From NCBI GenBank assembly GCA_027625915.1, contig JANTQA010000015.1:3873001-3937000 (forward strand): 64,000 bases of DNA. The letters are read 5' to 3'. The DNA is from Anaeramoeba flamelloides. Lineage: Eukaryota; Metamonada; Anaeramoebidae. The notes beneath the pieces are model-generated. The model was not told the DNA's origin. It ran no database searches and worked only from the letters and a program-made list of their open reading frames with translations. This document shows, piece by piece, positions 10,970-23,849 of this stretch; within the stretch, counting starts at the first letter, position 1, and the number at the start of each line of letters is the position of its first letter. The position numbers were made by a program, and so were the translations under genes.

Positions 10970-11730
10970 TACAAAGGGTAAGCCTAAAATTCAAGTATTG
11001 TTGTTATCCGGGGTGAGAATATATTATCCACATTCTTTTGATCCTAGTGGCCCGAATATCACTTAAAATTATATTTCGAAAAGAGCACTCAGCGTTGATC
11101 AAATGAATAAACTTGATCCTTATATTAGTAAAAATATACCACAATTCTCAAAAAAAATTCTAAATTTCGTCACAAAATTATAGGATTGAATCATAAAAAT
11201 AATGACTTCAAAATTGAAAAAGAAATTTCTTGTATTTGTCTCAGAATGGATATTAATTGCTAAAAAATTCTTTTTTTAAAAAAAAAATAAATAATTAATC
11301 AATAGATTCTTTTGAAAAATTATCTCTGAAATATTGGAAATATATTGATGTTACAATTATCTTTAAAAAAGGGGAAAAAAATCATTCTTTGGGTTTTTTA
11401 AATTGATGATTATTAAAATAATCTTGCCAAATTAAAAAATTATACAAAAATTTACTATTGGATGTTCTAAATATGAATTATCAAATACAGAAATATTTTA
11501 ATCTGGGGTTTCTGTTTTGAGGTTCAGTAAAGGAATTAAAAAAATTTTTCAAAAAATGATAATTTTTAATTTTTATCATTAGGAAAAAAGTTAATAATTT
11601 ATTGTGTAATAAAATTTCGAATATGATTTTTTAGAGTTGTTTGGTATACCCAGTGTTTAAATAATTCACATCAGACCTGAAATACTAAAATTTATGATGG
11701 ATGTATAGTGCTCAATAACATTTTTTTTTT
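10970..11730 (+). mobile_element. TTAA-family TIR element, copy B, heavily diverged
   Basis: Collinear with copies A and E: AAGCCTAAAATTCAA, TTGTTGTTAT, GAAATATATTGATGTTACAA, the ATGATTATT stretch and the run TAATAATTTATTGTGTAATA all recur in order. Terminal GGGATTAGCGTC motifs are eroded. The divergence implies it is much older than copy A. Confidence 0.6.
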
Positions 11731-11998
11731 TTATTTAATATTTTTGTTTTAATCAGAATTTAACAAATAGACTCTTTTGATATTATAGATTTTAAATATA
11801 TATTATGTTACACATATGCTGAAATACAATATCTTATCAAATAAAAATGTCTTTCAAATACCACTTATAGGAAAGTCAAAATATTGCCACTTTCAGGGAT
11901 TTTTGTGGTTTATGGTTAAATTTTTATTAGTCTAAAAAAAATACGAAATTTTGAACAAAGTAATTTAAATTTAAAACCATTTTTTTAATAATATTCTA

Positions 11999-12000
<2 letters not shown>

Positions 12001-12053
<53 letters not shown>

Positions 12054-12076
12054 TACGTACGTATGTATGTATGTAT
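12001..12076. repeat. Compound microsatellite (GT)n (GTAC)n (GTAT)n
   Basis: About 24 GT units are followed by ACGTACGTACGTA and then three GTAT units. The GTAC and GTAT blocks look like point-mutation derivatives of the GT tract that then expanded. Confidence 0.95.
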
Positions 12077-12644
12077 ATTTTCATGGGTATAGTGAGGGTC
12101 CAAATTCTAAACGAATGTATCTGATACCTTACAAATATTATATTTCATTTTGGTGAAAGGTTAATATTATTGTTTATCAAAAGATAAAAGTTTTTTTTTT
12201 TTTTCTATTAATTGTTTGATGGAAAATATCGACTAATTATAAAATATTAATTCATAGTGTAAAAAAGATTATTTTGTGTTTGGTAGTATTTTATTACTTG
12301 GTTTGTTGAAAATTCAAAATTTTGAAATCATCAATATTAAATATTTTGAAAAATTTGTTTGAAACCCAATTTTAATACAAAAATTTAAGTGGAAAATTTT
12401 ACCCCTTAAAACAAGTTACAAAAGTCTAATTGGTCTCTTAATTATTTTTTTTTTTTCAAATTCCTGGCCAGGGTTCTCTAACATACCACCCAAACATACG
12501 TTATTAAAACTTTAACATACCCTAATAGATCTTAAAATGCCTGAAAAGAGGGTTTTAAATACCGACAGTCAATATATTTCAATAGAATTGACTCTTTTGA
12601 AATATGAGAATTTGAATAATTTTGATATTTGACGAAATTTGAAA

Positions 12645-12896
12645 AATAATAATTTTCCCGGTTTTTCAATTCAACAAAGACAACTCTAAACTTCTGTTGA
12701 ACATTGAAAAAAATTCCACGTTCAAACAAAACAGATTAAGTAACAGGAAAAAAAGGAAATAAAAAAAAAAATATAATGGATAAAAATTGAAATATTTTAT
12801 AAATTAAAAATTATTTCCAAATTGGGTGTAGAGTGTTGCATAGTTATCCTTTAAATTGTATAAAATGTTTCCAAATTCTAGGGAATTTAGTTTTGT
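12645..12896. repeat. Dispersed decayed repeat, copy 2 (sister at 2520-2762)
   Basis: Diverged relative of 2520-2762, ending in GGGAATTTAGTTTT. The shared order of blocks is described with copy 1. Confidence 0.5.
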
Positions 12897-13124
12897 TGGG
12901 AAAAAAGTGTTAATATAGTTTACTATTATTTTATTACACCAAATTAAAAAATTCCAAGAAATTGATTATTATTAGTGTGATTTATATGTAAACTAAATTT
13001 CAGAATAAATAGTACGTCTTACATTTGAATAATTAATTGCTTTTGTATCGTTTTGAAGTTTTGCCTCTCATAATGAAAAGTTTGCAAATAAATCATTTTT
13101 TCTCTTTTTTATTTTTTCAACAGT

Positions 13125-13265
13125 GTTTTGTTAAAAAGGAAAATGAAAATGAAAAATTGGAAAGAAGTAACAGACGAATTAATGAAAATTTTGGTTTCAA
13201 ATATGAAAAAGGGATTAGATTTAGATATTCAAATAGAAGGAGAACCGATAAATGGGTTTTTTTAC
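13125..13265 (+). other. Coding-like fragment of unknown identity
   Basis: After TTTTTTCAACAG, which looks like a splice acceptor, an open stretch has an ATG at 13143 and reads MKMKNWKEVTDELMKILV, then SNMKKGLDLDIQIEGEPING. Its acidic/basic mix and low Phe/Ile content differ from the surrounding junk translations. It runs into T-rich DNA at about 13255 with no clear donor, and a repeat begins at 13308. It could be an exon of an unrecognised gene or the remains of one; I know no family for it. Confidence 0.25.
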
Positions 13266-13307
13266 TTTTTTAAATTGACTATTTTTTATGTAATGCTTCT
13301 TTCAAAA

Positions 13308-13510
13308 TAAATGGTCCGATTTTTTTTAACCGTTTTTTTTTTTTTTTTTTTTTTTATTTTTAGACAAAAAATAAATATCTCTTGAGTATAGTATTGAATA
13401 TTAAAATCTAAATTTTTATATTATAATAGATAACTTCAATTATTAAAAATATTTTTATTCAAAATTTGATTTTTAATGGGCCAATTATTATGAAAGATAG
13501 TTTATGTGTT
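13308..13510. repeat. Dispersed repeat, copy 1 (sister at 24755-24950)
   Basis: Matches 24755-24950 in order: AATAAATG(G)TCC, a long T run, ATTTTTAGACAAAAAA, the GAATATTAAAAT block, TTATAATAGATAA(C/T)TTCAAT, and TTTTTAATGGGCCAA. About 200 bp; family unknown. Confidence 0.65.
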
Positions 13511-16500
13511 TCTTGCTTTTTTTGGTTGTCAATATTAGTATAAATTGTATGACTGAATAATCATAAAATGTATCGTTGATTCCAGAATTATTGAAAAAAA
13601 AAAGAAAAAGAAAATTTTCTAAATTTTGATCCTATTTAACTTTACAATGTCATTATTAGATTATTTTTTTAGTTTCCCAAGGTTATATATGTTAATACTG
13701 GATATTAAATAAAGAATTTTCAACTTTAAAACTAAAATTTTGGACTAAAAAATTTTTACAAATTAGTAGATATTTTTGGATATTTTCAAATTTGTACCTT
13801 AAATATATATAAATAGGTGTCAGCCCTCTACGGAAACATGGAAAAAATTTAAAATATGTTATTTGTGGTATTCTATACTTACAATTTTTGTATATACCAA
13901 GTTTCAAAAAAAATCTGAATTGACTTAGAAACACAAAAATGAATATTTTTTTTATGAGATCAATTTTTTTTTTCCATTTTTTCCAAAAAAGAAAACATTT
14001 AAATTCATTGATTTCTAACATTAAAAAAAAAATTTTTTTTTTACCCCATTTATTATCATTTCCATCATTATTACACTATAACAACTTCTTTATTACAGGA
14101 AATATTAATAAAAAGATTATTATTATTTTTTGAGTTAATTCTTTTGATTGACCAAAAATAAAATTATTTATTTAACCAATTTACAAAAAATATCATTAAT
14201 TTAAGAAGAACGGTTATAATAATTAAATTTTTAAAGTCCTTAAAAATTTTTCCAAAAAATTGTGTTTTTGTTTAAGATAAAAAACTAGATTTTTCAATAA
14301 AATTTTCAAGAAGATATTTGGGAATAGAGTAATTTTATCCTCAAAATTCAAAATCATTTTTTTTTCTGACAAAAATGATTTAAATTGTATAACGATTCTT
14401 GTGAATAAGACCAAACAATTGGTTAAAAAAATTTTTATGATTCCAAATTTTTTTGCAATTTTTTTTTCATTTTCAGTAAAACCAGAAAAGAACTTTTTTA
14501 AAACTTCAAAAGAAAAACCATTTAATTTAATTGATCTCAATTTAATTGATAAACTTTAGTTATTCTTCTACTAAAAATTTATTTATTAAATCACATATAC
14601 TTCAATTTGTTTTATTGGCTGGGATTTGAATTAAAATATTAATTATTAAAAATTACAATATAAAAATAAAAAATTTTCTTTACAAATCAATATTTTCCAA
14701 CATTATACCAAAAATATATTTTGCCAATTTCAAAATTAACTTAATTGTTAATAATAATAATCGGTTTCTGTTTTTCCTTTTATATTGAAAATATCTGAAT
14801 TTTGGATTTCAAAAAAGAGAATCAAATTGATAAATTGTTTAGATGTGGTTAACTGATCCATTTCATAAGTCGAAACACAAATTACAAAAAAAAATTTTTA
14901 TCAAGATCATTACAAGATTTCATTTGATTTATAAAAAAATAGTTCTCCCTTAAAATTATTTATTTTTACAAAGACCAAAAAGTGAATTTTTTCAAAATAT
15001 TATTTTGGTTATTTTTAACTGATCAATTAAGATATCTGAAAATGAAATTCCTCAAATAGGATTAGTGTCTATTTTTAACATCTTAAAGTAAATTTCAGAT
15101 GAATAGAAAAATCAGACCAGTAAAAATCCCAACAATACTTTTTCGAATGTTTACTTGTAAATATAAATTTTTAAAAAATTGAAAATATTTAAATTTTGGT
15201 TTTATGGATATTTTCCCTTCTAGTTAAATCTAAATAATCGACATGGTATTGGTTGGGTTTGGTTTTTCTCCATGAACAACAAAATAAATTCTAAAATATT
15301 AAAAAAATGAAGAACTTTTTACTTCTATTTGACAATTAAAATGGATTTGACACTTGTTTATGAATAGTCAATTTTTTCAGCAATGAGTGCTTTACTCTAC
15401 TCAAATTTAGTCGTTTATATTACATCTTGTATTTTATTTATCTTCTTTTTTATTCAAAGTTTGTTTCAAATAATTCTAAATTTGAATAAATTTACTATCA
15501 AAAGAAATAAAAAAAATTTGTTAATTGTTTCTTCAAATATTCTCTGAGCAAAATAATTTCGATTGAATTCTTAAAAACATTTACGAGTGTTCCTTTTAAC
15601 CCACCCAATGCCAATCGGCTGTGCTCCAAAAATTTTTCGATTCATATTTCAAATGGTAAAAACAAGTGAAAAATAGTTCTCATTTCATTTTCGAAAAAAA
15701 TTTCCAAAAAGCCTCTCAATGGATGAAGTAAACCGCCAAAATTCTATTTTTAAAGTTCGTCTTTTCTACCCAAACTATGAGATTCTCCAAAAATATTCTT
15801 TTTTTATTTAGAAAAAATATGAAAAATGACTATTTCAAAACCAGTTATAAATTATTTTGGAAAAGAAACCACATCCTTTGAATATAAATGAGAACCACCT
15901 CAAAATAATTAAATAAAAATCATATAAAAGAAGAAAACAAAAAAATTACAAATCTAAAATGAAAACAAAATCAGCTTATTAATTTTGATCTCAAGAATCC
16001 AAAAACAAGTAAATAAAAAAAAACAGTTTACAATCCAATTCTCACACTTTGTTGCTATTTTTCAATTTGAAAAATACTTATTTTAATTCTGAATTGCAAA
16101 AACATTACAAATAAATAAATTCTTTAAAAAGGCAAAATCTTTTTGCAAACAGTCTTTATATAAATTACATTATTCTTTTTTTTAGCTCTCGAAAATTTGA
16201 CAAGTTATTAAAGTTTAAATTTGTTTGATTTGAGTATCGAGAGAAAGAAAAGATACGAAGAAGGTTGGTTCTTTTGATGGATTATTTTTTTTTTTCAATT
16301 ATAGAAAATTCGTATTTTATTTTGTTACTTGCCTAAAGATAAAAAATTATTTGCTTTGACTTGACTCTTTTTCAAAATAATTTTGAACAATGGTAAAAAC
16401 CCCCCCATTGTTTTATTTTACACTGGTTTTTGGTGATATTAATTTTTACACTTTTCAGTTTAGCAAAAATTTTTTGAAGAAAAAAAATGAGAATAAAAAG

Positions 16501-17171
16501 ATGGAATAAAGTACAGTCTCAAAAATTAAAATAAAAACGACTGTACAACAGATCTTAAGGATGGCAATTTCATCACTTTTCAGAATTTTTTCAAAATCAT
16601 ATTTTCTCTGAGAAAAAAAAGATTTGACGAAAAGATTGAAGAAAATAACCTTGTATGAAGAGAGTAATCAATTATTAACAGAATTTTGATTTCGAATAAA
16701 AATAAAACAAAAAGACAAAATTTTTTTAATACTTTGAGATCAAAGCAAAGGAGAGGAAAAAGAAATTCGAAACAAAGGGAACTCAGCTGAGTTGCAATCC
16801 AATGGATCACTTCATTGCAATTTTGGTTTGTTTTAAAACACTAAATTGAGTCAAAAGAAATTTTTATTCTGTTTCCATCTTAGAATTATTTCAGGGATGT
16901 TAAAAAATTAGTTAGGAAAAAAGTTGGAGAATTTTTCGTTATACCATCTTGTTTCACAGAGATTGTTTAGGAACAAAAGATTTTGATATAATTGGAAATA
17001 TTTTGTTTTTAAACTCAGAAATAGGATTGTTGAAATTTTAAGTGAAAAACAGAGCAAAAAAAAACAAGAACAAGGTGTCAAAAAAAGAAATATTAAGTCA
17101 TAATTCCGAAAAAAAGACATTTTCTTTTATTATTTAATTTATTTTGTTGTTTAGTTATTTTCTTTTGAAAG

Positions 17172-20100
17172 ATGGGAAACAAAAAAAATCGAGAGAAACA
17201 TAAATCCATTAAAACAGAAAAGTCAAGGAATCGGAGAATTGAAAAGAGTATTAAAAAGGAAGAGTCTCATCAAGGTAGAGAATTAAAATTGCTCCTTTTA
17301 GGTATGATCTCTTCTTCATAAAAACAAACAAAAAATAAAAACAACACATAACTGTTGGCTCTTTTGGACAGCCTATTATTTAACCATTTTTTCCCTTTCT
17401 AATCAAACCCCAACCCTTCTCTTCTTGTAAACCAAAACCTAATTTCAATTCTAATGCTTGTAAATACCTGGATCAAAATTCACGTTTTACCAAAGGAACT
17501 GGAGACTCTGGTAAGTCCACGTTTGTCAAACAAATGCAAATCTTATATAAAAACGGCTTTTCCGAAAAGGAACTCTCGCTGTATTTGCACGTTATCCGTC
17601 TAAATACAAAAAACCACATGAAAGTTTTACTTAAAGCATCACACGATATGGATTTGGAGCTTTCTGAAGAGTCACAAGAAATTAAAAAGAAATTCTTAAC
17701 AAGAATTCGTAAGGATCCTGTGCAATGGAACAAAGAAATTATTAAAGAAATCAAACAATTGTGGGAAGATCCCAAAATTAAGGAAGCGTTCGAACAAAAA
17801 CACTTGTTCCAAATTCCAAGTTCTGCTGGGGTGTAAGATTTTTCATTTTTTTTTTTAATTTCAAATCCTTTTTTATTGTGGCTTTACCTTTTACTTTTTC
17901 AGATTTAAAAAAAAAGACTAACAAAGATGTGTAAATTTTATTTTCTATTAACCTTTGTGTAGCTGGTTTGTGAGTACTATTTGTAACAAAATAAATGGAA
18001 CAAAATTTTTCATTCAGCTTTCGAAAAAAAGATTTTCGAATAGATCAATTTAAATTTTTAATTCTTAAAATCAGCTTAAATTATTAATTTACATTTTAGA
18101 ATTGCAAACTTTGACGATTTGTTTGAATTCTTGGAATGTGATTATTTTTGGAAATTTGAATGAAAATTTTGATCTTTTTGTTTTACAATTAAAAGTACGA
18201 TTTAAAACATCAAATTCCACACTTTGAATTTTTTTGACAAGTGATAAATTTCTCGAAATTCATTATATATTTGAGAGATGTGAATAAAGGTTTGAATTTT
18301 TATATTGGACAAAAAAAGTCTGATACACAGCTCACACTTTTAGCTCTTTTTGAAGTTCGTTCGCTGTTTTAAAAATATCTTCTTACAAATTTCTGTTTGA
18401 CAATTGGCAAAAAAAAACACAACACACCAATCTTATTTTGATTATTAGTTACTTTGTTCTTTTGGAAAAGTATGAAAACAACAATCAAATTGAATTAGAG
18501 TGATTTTTTTTATGGTTTAAAAAAGATCAAAAGCCCAAACATTAATTATTTGTCTAACTATTTAATTGTTTCTTCAACTATTTTTTTTTCTCCGAATTTC
18601 TTCTTTTTTTTTTACTCATTTTAATTTTACCCTGTAAGGGAATGTAATTGCATGAATCGAAAAAATCACACTTTTAAAAACAAAAAAATCAATGGTATTT
18701 GTTATTTTAAGAAAACACATTTTTAAGAACAATTTAGCAAATTCAAAATCAGTAGATTTACTTTCTTGGATCTTTTTTGTTTACTAGAAAACTTTAACAC
18801 TTTTTTCTTTTTTTTTTTTTTTTTTTGACTTTTCTTTACAAACCTTTTTCTATTTTCATAAAACAAGAAAGACAAAATTCGATTAAAAATATCATCCTAA
18901 AATAAAATATTTTTAAATTTAATTCACAAATTAAAAAATATTTTGATAATGAAAGATTAAAAAAAAATAAACTCTGATTTTTTTTCAGATTTCGAATTTT
19001 CCATCAGTTTTACAGATACTTTAAAGGGAGCTGATCTTTTTTTCTACAAAAATACACCAAATACCAAAATTTCAGATTTAACTGATTTTGTCTGTACTTT
19101 TTTCTGAACAAGTAATCAAAGTTTACACACTAACACCTTAACCAACAGAAATTGGTTAATCGATTTCAGTGAACACTTAAAATTTCTTGAAAATTGAAAA
19201 AGGAACTTATTGAAGAAAATACATAATGAAAAATTTCAATTGACAAAAAACAAAAAACAAAAAACAAAATACTCATATTTTTTTGTTTGTTTTAAGGGAT
19301 ATTCATATTTAGGCTAGGTTTAAATCAGGTTCTTATAATCATTTTTTTTTTTTTTTTCCATTAAAATAAATGATTATAAGAACCTTATTTAAATTTGATC
19401 TAAACATTAGATTTTCAAACAATTTCCCTTTACTTTAATATTATTTAAAAATAAACCAATGATTCAATTATGAGTTCTAGATGGTAATTAAATTAAATCA
19501 TAAATAATTTTAAATAATTTAGGTCCACATAAATGCTATTATTATTATTTTTTTACAAATAAAAGTTTATTTTAAATATATCCCTATCCTTGATCCTTTT
19601 TTAAAAAAATCAAAAAATTTATACTCTAAAATAAAATAATTAAAATACTATTGTTTTTAACATATCTTTCATACTTTTTTTGAATAATTTTCAATTTTTT
19701 ATTTATTTTTTTATTTTATTTATATTCATTTTTGTAACTTATTTGACATCTTTTCTCTAAATTCTAATAATAAAAAAAAAAAATTTAAAAAAAAACTAAA
19801 TCTTAGATTTTTGGATAAAATTGACGAAATAGCAAAGGACAGCTATAAACCAACCGAAACCGACATTTTAAATTGCAGAATCCCAACAACGGGTGTCAAA
19901 GAGCTCATTTTTGAAGTTAATAATTTTCACTGGAAGTAAGACCCCCCCCCCCCCCCCCCCCTTTTTTTTATTTCTTTTATTTATTTTCTAAAAATTAAGG
20001 AAAAAAGTGAAATCTAAATTTAATCTGATTTCAATTTTTATGTTTTTGTTTCTCCAATATCTGATTTGTTGTTTGGGTTTTCCGATTTTCAAAACAGAGT

Positions 20101-21491
20101 CCCTGCTTTTGTTTACAAATTACTACCGTTTATTTTAGTATTCTTCTTTTTACGAAGATGCAAATTTTTTTTTTATTTTTTATTTCCACTTCACCAATAT
20201 TGAAAATTTCCCTTATATATTTAAGATATGCCTTGAATAACTTGTTAAAAAAAAATTACAAAAAAAAAAAAAACTTTTTTCAACTCATTATTTATGATAT
20301 TTATCCTTTTTCAATTTGAAATAAAAAACAAGAATAGCCATATTCATTTTAAAAAAGTGTTACCAAAAAAATTTTTCAAAGATATCTAGAAAACAGATGA
20401 TAAAAACTTCAATTGACCTATTTTTAGGGATAGATAAAATATTTTTATTGTTCACACCTTTTTAAAACGATTTTAATGATTTAAAAATAATTGATCAATT
20501 ATTAAAGTAGTATGAAAAAATATGATAAAAATAACAATAGTTTAAACTTTCTAATTTAAATTTTGGTACTATATAGTTCATTTAATAAACTTTATGTTGT
20601 GAAGAAGGAACTTTTTTTTTTTTAAAAAAACAATTAAAATTTAAAATAAATAAACTCTTTATGTTTTTTTTTTTTTTTTTTTTCTCATCTGTTTGGTTAA
20701 TTTGATTAATTTCTAAAAGAATTTTTTTTTTTGGAAAATTATTAATTTTCAGTATTTTGTAAAAAAAAATTCATTATATACAAGTACATTTCTTAAATGT
20801 CATAATTACAAAAATAATAAATTTGATTTTCAAAAATATTTTAACATATTGATTGAATTAATGTTAATAATATAATTTTAAAAAAACAAAAATAAAAAAA
20901 AACACAATAATAATTTGAATAGATTGGTTGATGTTGGGGGACAAAGAAGCGAAAGAAGAAAATGGATTCATCATTTTGACGATGTTGATATCTTAATTTT
21001 TGTCATTGCACTTGATGGGTATGCACAAAAATTATTCGAAGATCATACTGTAAATAGGATGATCGAATGCTTTTCTGTTTTTGAACAAACAGTTAATAAT
21101 CAATATTTCAAATCAAAAGATCTGGTACTCTTATTAAACAAAATTGATCTCTTCAAAAAAAATTTAAAAATTGTTCCTCTTAATAAAGCTTTTCCAGATT
21201 ATGAAGGCGAGAATAAATATAAACCCGCTTCAAAATATTTTAGTAAAAAGTTTAACCAAATTGTTAAAAAGAAAAATCGCAAAGTTACTCATCATTTCAC
21301 CTGTGGTGTAAATACAGAAATGGTAAATATCTGCTTCCCCTTTAGCCCCCCTTTCCTTTACTCCCTTTTATTTATATATTTTCTATCTTTTTTTTTTTTT
21401 TATTTTTTAATATTTATTTTAATAGATTAAGGTTGCATTCCAAGATATTAAAGGCACAATAGTTAAAAAATTTGTTAAGGATGTTTTTTAA
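17172..21491 (+). CDS. Heterotrimeric G-protein alpha subunit, five exons
   Basis: A GTPase that relays signals from seven-helix receptors at the plasma membrane. Exons 17172-17301, 17496-17832, 19807-19935, 20923-21322, 21426-21491; 1062 nt, 353 aa, a normal G-alpha length. Motifs: MGN start (potential N-myristoylation at Gly2); G1 GTGDSGKST at 44-52; switch I CRIPTTG with catalytic Arg180; switch II DVGGQRSERRKW with catalytic Gln206; NKID at 271-274; TCG at 325-327. The stretch TGDSGKS to PTETDIL spans the helical domain. The N-terminal helix (4-36) is very Lys/Arg/Glu-rich. The C-terminus ends KFVKDVF, with no Cys at -4, so no pertussis-toxin-type site. Introns are 194, 1974, 987 and 103 nt with GTAT/GTAA donors. 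Intron 2 carries a dispersed repeat; intron 3 opens with a C20 tract. The class is not assignable to Gi, Gs or Gq by eye. Confidence 0.95.
17985..18215. repeat. Dispersed repeat with inverted ends, copy 2, in G-alpha intron 2
   Basis: Sister of 10270-10510, with the same CATTCAGCTTTCG landmark and a GAATGAAAATTTTGAT end. Inserted in the 1974-nt second intron of the G-alpha gene. Confidence 0.6.
19942..19961 (+). repeat. C20 homopolymer at the 5' edge of G-alpha intron 3
   Basis: The donor GTAAGA (19936-19941) is followed directly by twenty C and then T8. It is the only long C/G run in the window, where A or T runs are the rule. Confidence 0.9.
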
Positions 21492-21649
21492 TTTGAATTT
21501 AGATTTTCTTTTCATTTTTATTTTTTTAAAATTTCGAATCATTCCATTTTTATTACGAAAAAAAAAAAAAAAAAATACTGTTCATAGTTTTTCAAGGGAA
21601 TAAAAAAAAAATAATCAACTTTTTTTCCAAAATTTTTAATTTTTTTTTT

Positions 21650-22810
21650 TAATCTTTTTACATAATTTAAAATTCTTGATTTTGAAAAAAATAAACATCT
21701 TACAAAACATGTCCAGATGTTTGCAGATGATTTGATTTTAATAATGGAAGGACCAATATTTCAGAAATTGACAAAAAATTAATAATAATTTATAAAATTA
21801 TCTAAGAATTCGGAATAATACCAAATATTGATAAAACCTTAAAATCAAAAATTTTATCCGAAATTAAATATTTAGGAATTTGGCTTGAAAAAAAGAAATA
21901 CGTTTACAAAAAAAACTTTTGAAAAAGTAAAAGATAGTTATATAAAAAAACAATTAGCCAAAAAAAACTCGCCAATGGAGTAAAATTACAAATGTTTAAA
22001 TCAATATGTACGAGCCAATTATTTTATGGACTTGTAATTTATAATCAAATCAAAAAGATTTTGACTCGATTGATTTTTGGATAAATAAAAAAGTAACAAA
22101 ATTTTTAACAATCAATACACATTCTCGAAGAATAATTTATAAAACTGAAGCAAAAATTGATCAAGTCCAGAATTTCAATATAGAAAAGAAGATTTAAACT
22201 CCAAAATAGATTAAAAATTTTAGGTTTTGATCACATTTCACCAATTACAATTTTCCAAAAAAAATGGACAAAAAGATCAATTGGGATATAGGAAATTTAA
22301 AATTATTAAATATGAATCTTCATAATTTTAGACAAAAATAATAATAAATAGTTCTGGATGGAAGGGTCAAGAATATTTAAAAATTATTAGGTATAATAAT
22401 AATATCAACCAACATTCGTGCAGTGGAGTGCCTATTTTTTTCCAGAATTCAAAAGAATGTAGAAAAATCAAAGATTTTACTCAATTCATTTTGATTCTGG
22501 AAAAGCTAACCGCATTTTTTGTTTTTTGATTTGGGAAATAAAAAGAAAATTTTTAAGAAATTTTCAATTTATTTCTCAAATTAAAAAAAACCTAATGACA
22601 AAAAAAAATTAAAATGGAAGACTCTACTTCGATTTTAAAATTAAGAAATTTCACAAATTATCTAAATCGATATTCATATGTTTATGATAATAATAAATTA
22701 AAAACAAAATTCTGCAACTTATGTAGAAATCATTCTAATCTGGAAATTCTAGTATATAACATTCCAAAAAAAGTAATAAAGATCAACTTTTTTTCTGATT
22801 TATAGTTGTT
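21650..22810 (+). mobile_element. LINE (non-LTR retrotransposon) remnant L1, RT and C-terminal parts
   Basis: Contains the reverse-transcriptase box FADDLIL (21721-21741), then in shifted frames SEIKYLGIWLEKKK (the YLGI region) and TRLIFG..NKKVTKFLTINTHS followed by RIIYKTEAKIDQVQ, shared with L2. After an embedded hairpin array (22415-22596) comes the C-terminal piece FTNYLNRYSYVYDNNK with the zinc-like CNLCRNH (about 22713). Several stops and frameshifts make it inactive. No endonuclease domain or 5' end is visible; the 5' part is truncated just after the G-alpha gene. Confidence 0.8.
22415..22596. repeat. Hairpin-module array inside LINE L1
   Basis: One A module (TTCCAGAATTCAAAAGAATG ... 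TTTTGATTCTGGAAAAGCTA) followed by one B module (GGGAAATAAAAAGAAAATTT ... TTTATTTCTCAAATTAAA), after GTGGAGTGCCTA. It separates the RT-side LINE sequence from the C-terminal CNLC part. Confidence 0.8.
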
Positions 22811-23849
22811 AATTTTTGGTCATGTAAAAAGCCATTTTTAGAACTTAAAATTGATACTTTACAATCTTCAAGGGAATTTTAAATAAAATTAATTTGGAAG
22901 TGTAGCTGTTGTAAAAAAGTGAGGAGTGAAAGTCTTGAAAAGTGTTACTCAAGTTGTTTGATTAAAATTTTTTCAAAAATAATAGAAAAATGGATCTAAG
23001 TTTTAAAAACCATCATTCATTTCTGAAAAGAGAGTATCGATAGTAAATCTGGTATTGTATTTAAAGCAGTTTTGACAATACTTTTTAAAACTAGCAAATT
23101 CTCTTTTTTAAAATAGCTTTCAGACAAATATTTAAATTAAAAGTAGAGTAGTGAAAAAAATACCGGACATGAAAAAAATCCCGGACAAGATTTTTAATTG
23201 TGAATATTAGTAAAATTATTGTGTAATTTCATTTATTAACAATCAAATTCCTTTTTTTAAGAATCGAACTTTTTCAATTATAACTCCCCCACTTATTAGA
23301 ATGATGATTAATGAAATCACACTTGTTCAAAACACCATTCAATCAATCAAAAAACAAGAAGAAAAATTATCATTTTCCAAACTCTAGTAAACCTCAATAA
23401 AACTGGATTATTTTTCAAAAAAAGTTGATCAACAAATGGCTATCAAGCAATTACTCGAGTATTCTAGAGACACCTTACTTTGGTGGACTTTAGGTAGGTT
23501 TATTACTAATCTCATAAAAAAATTGGTTATTTATAATAAGGATTTGATTGAAATTAGACAAAAATTTTACTAATACCCACAATTAAAAATCTTGTCCGGG
23601 ATTTTTTTCATGTCCGGTATTTTTTTCCCTACTATAATTGTAAATATTAGGCCTCATTCTGAAAGAGATTGTTCAAAATATCCAATCACTTGAATATATT
23701 TAAAAGGTGACTTCTTAGTGACTTACAAATTGAGGAAACATAAAGAAGCAAATTTTAGTGTTGAAGGGATCTATACAAGCAATAAAATTAATTTTTGTTT
23801 TTTTATTAAATTTTTTTTTTTGAAGATGTTGGATAAGAAAACGTTAGAT
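22811..23849. other. Spacer between LINE L1 and TAF9
   Basis: Apart from the MITE at 23151-23632 nothing is recognised. The 23718-23963 open stretch is mostly the antisense shadow of the TAF9 3' end and T-rich DNA. Confidence 0.5.
23151..23632. mobile_element. Palindromic MITE, family CCGGACATG, copy 1
   Basis: A 482-bp element between TA dinucleotides. Left end GTGAAAAAAATACCGGACAT, then GAAAAAAATCCCGGACAAG; the right end is its inverted counterpart, ending GGTATTTTTTTCCCTAC. Terminal repeats are about 60 bp, and the middle holds no protein. TA flanks and ends close to (CA)GTG suggest a Tc1/mariner-derived non-autonomous element. Close copy at 50218-50701; interrupted copy at 28498-30157. 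Confidence 0.85.

Larger units (their letters stand above)
9330..17171. other. 7.8-kb gene-poor region between divergent RAD6 and G-alpha genes
   Basis: No complete gene recognised. Contents I can name: repeats at 10270-10510, 10970-11730, 12001-12076, 12645-12896 and 13308-13510, and a coding-like scrap at 13125-13265. Minus-strand open stretches at 13692-14021 and 14223-14540 are Phe/Lys/Ile-rich with no recognisable domain. A GC-richer stretch lies at about 15600-15640. Nothing definite is seen in 14600-17100. Promoters for the two divergent flanking genes must lie at its ends, but no clear core elements stand out in such AT-rich DNA. Confidence 0.5.

Noticed and set aside
13692-14540. Two minus-strand frames of 105-109 codons
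   Set aside because: Phe/Ile/Lys-rich, one lacks an ATG, no domain or splice context; this length is expected occasionally by chance in a window this large.
17473-17775. 100-codon minus-strand open frame
   Set aside because: Antisense shadow of G-alpha exon 2, which has unmistakable G-alpha sequence on the plus strand.
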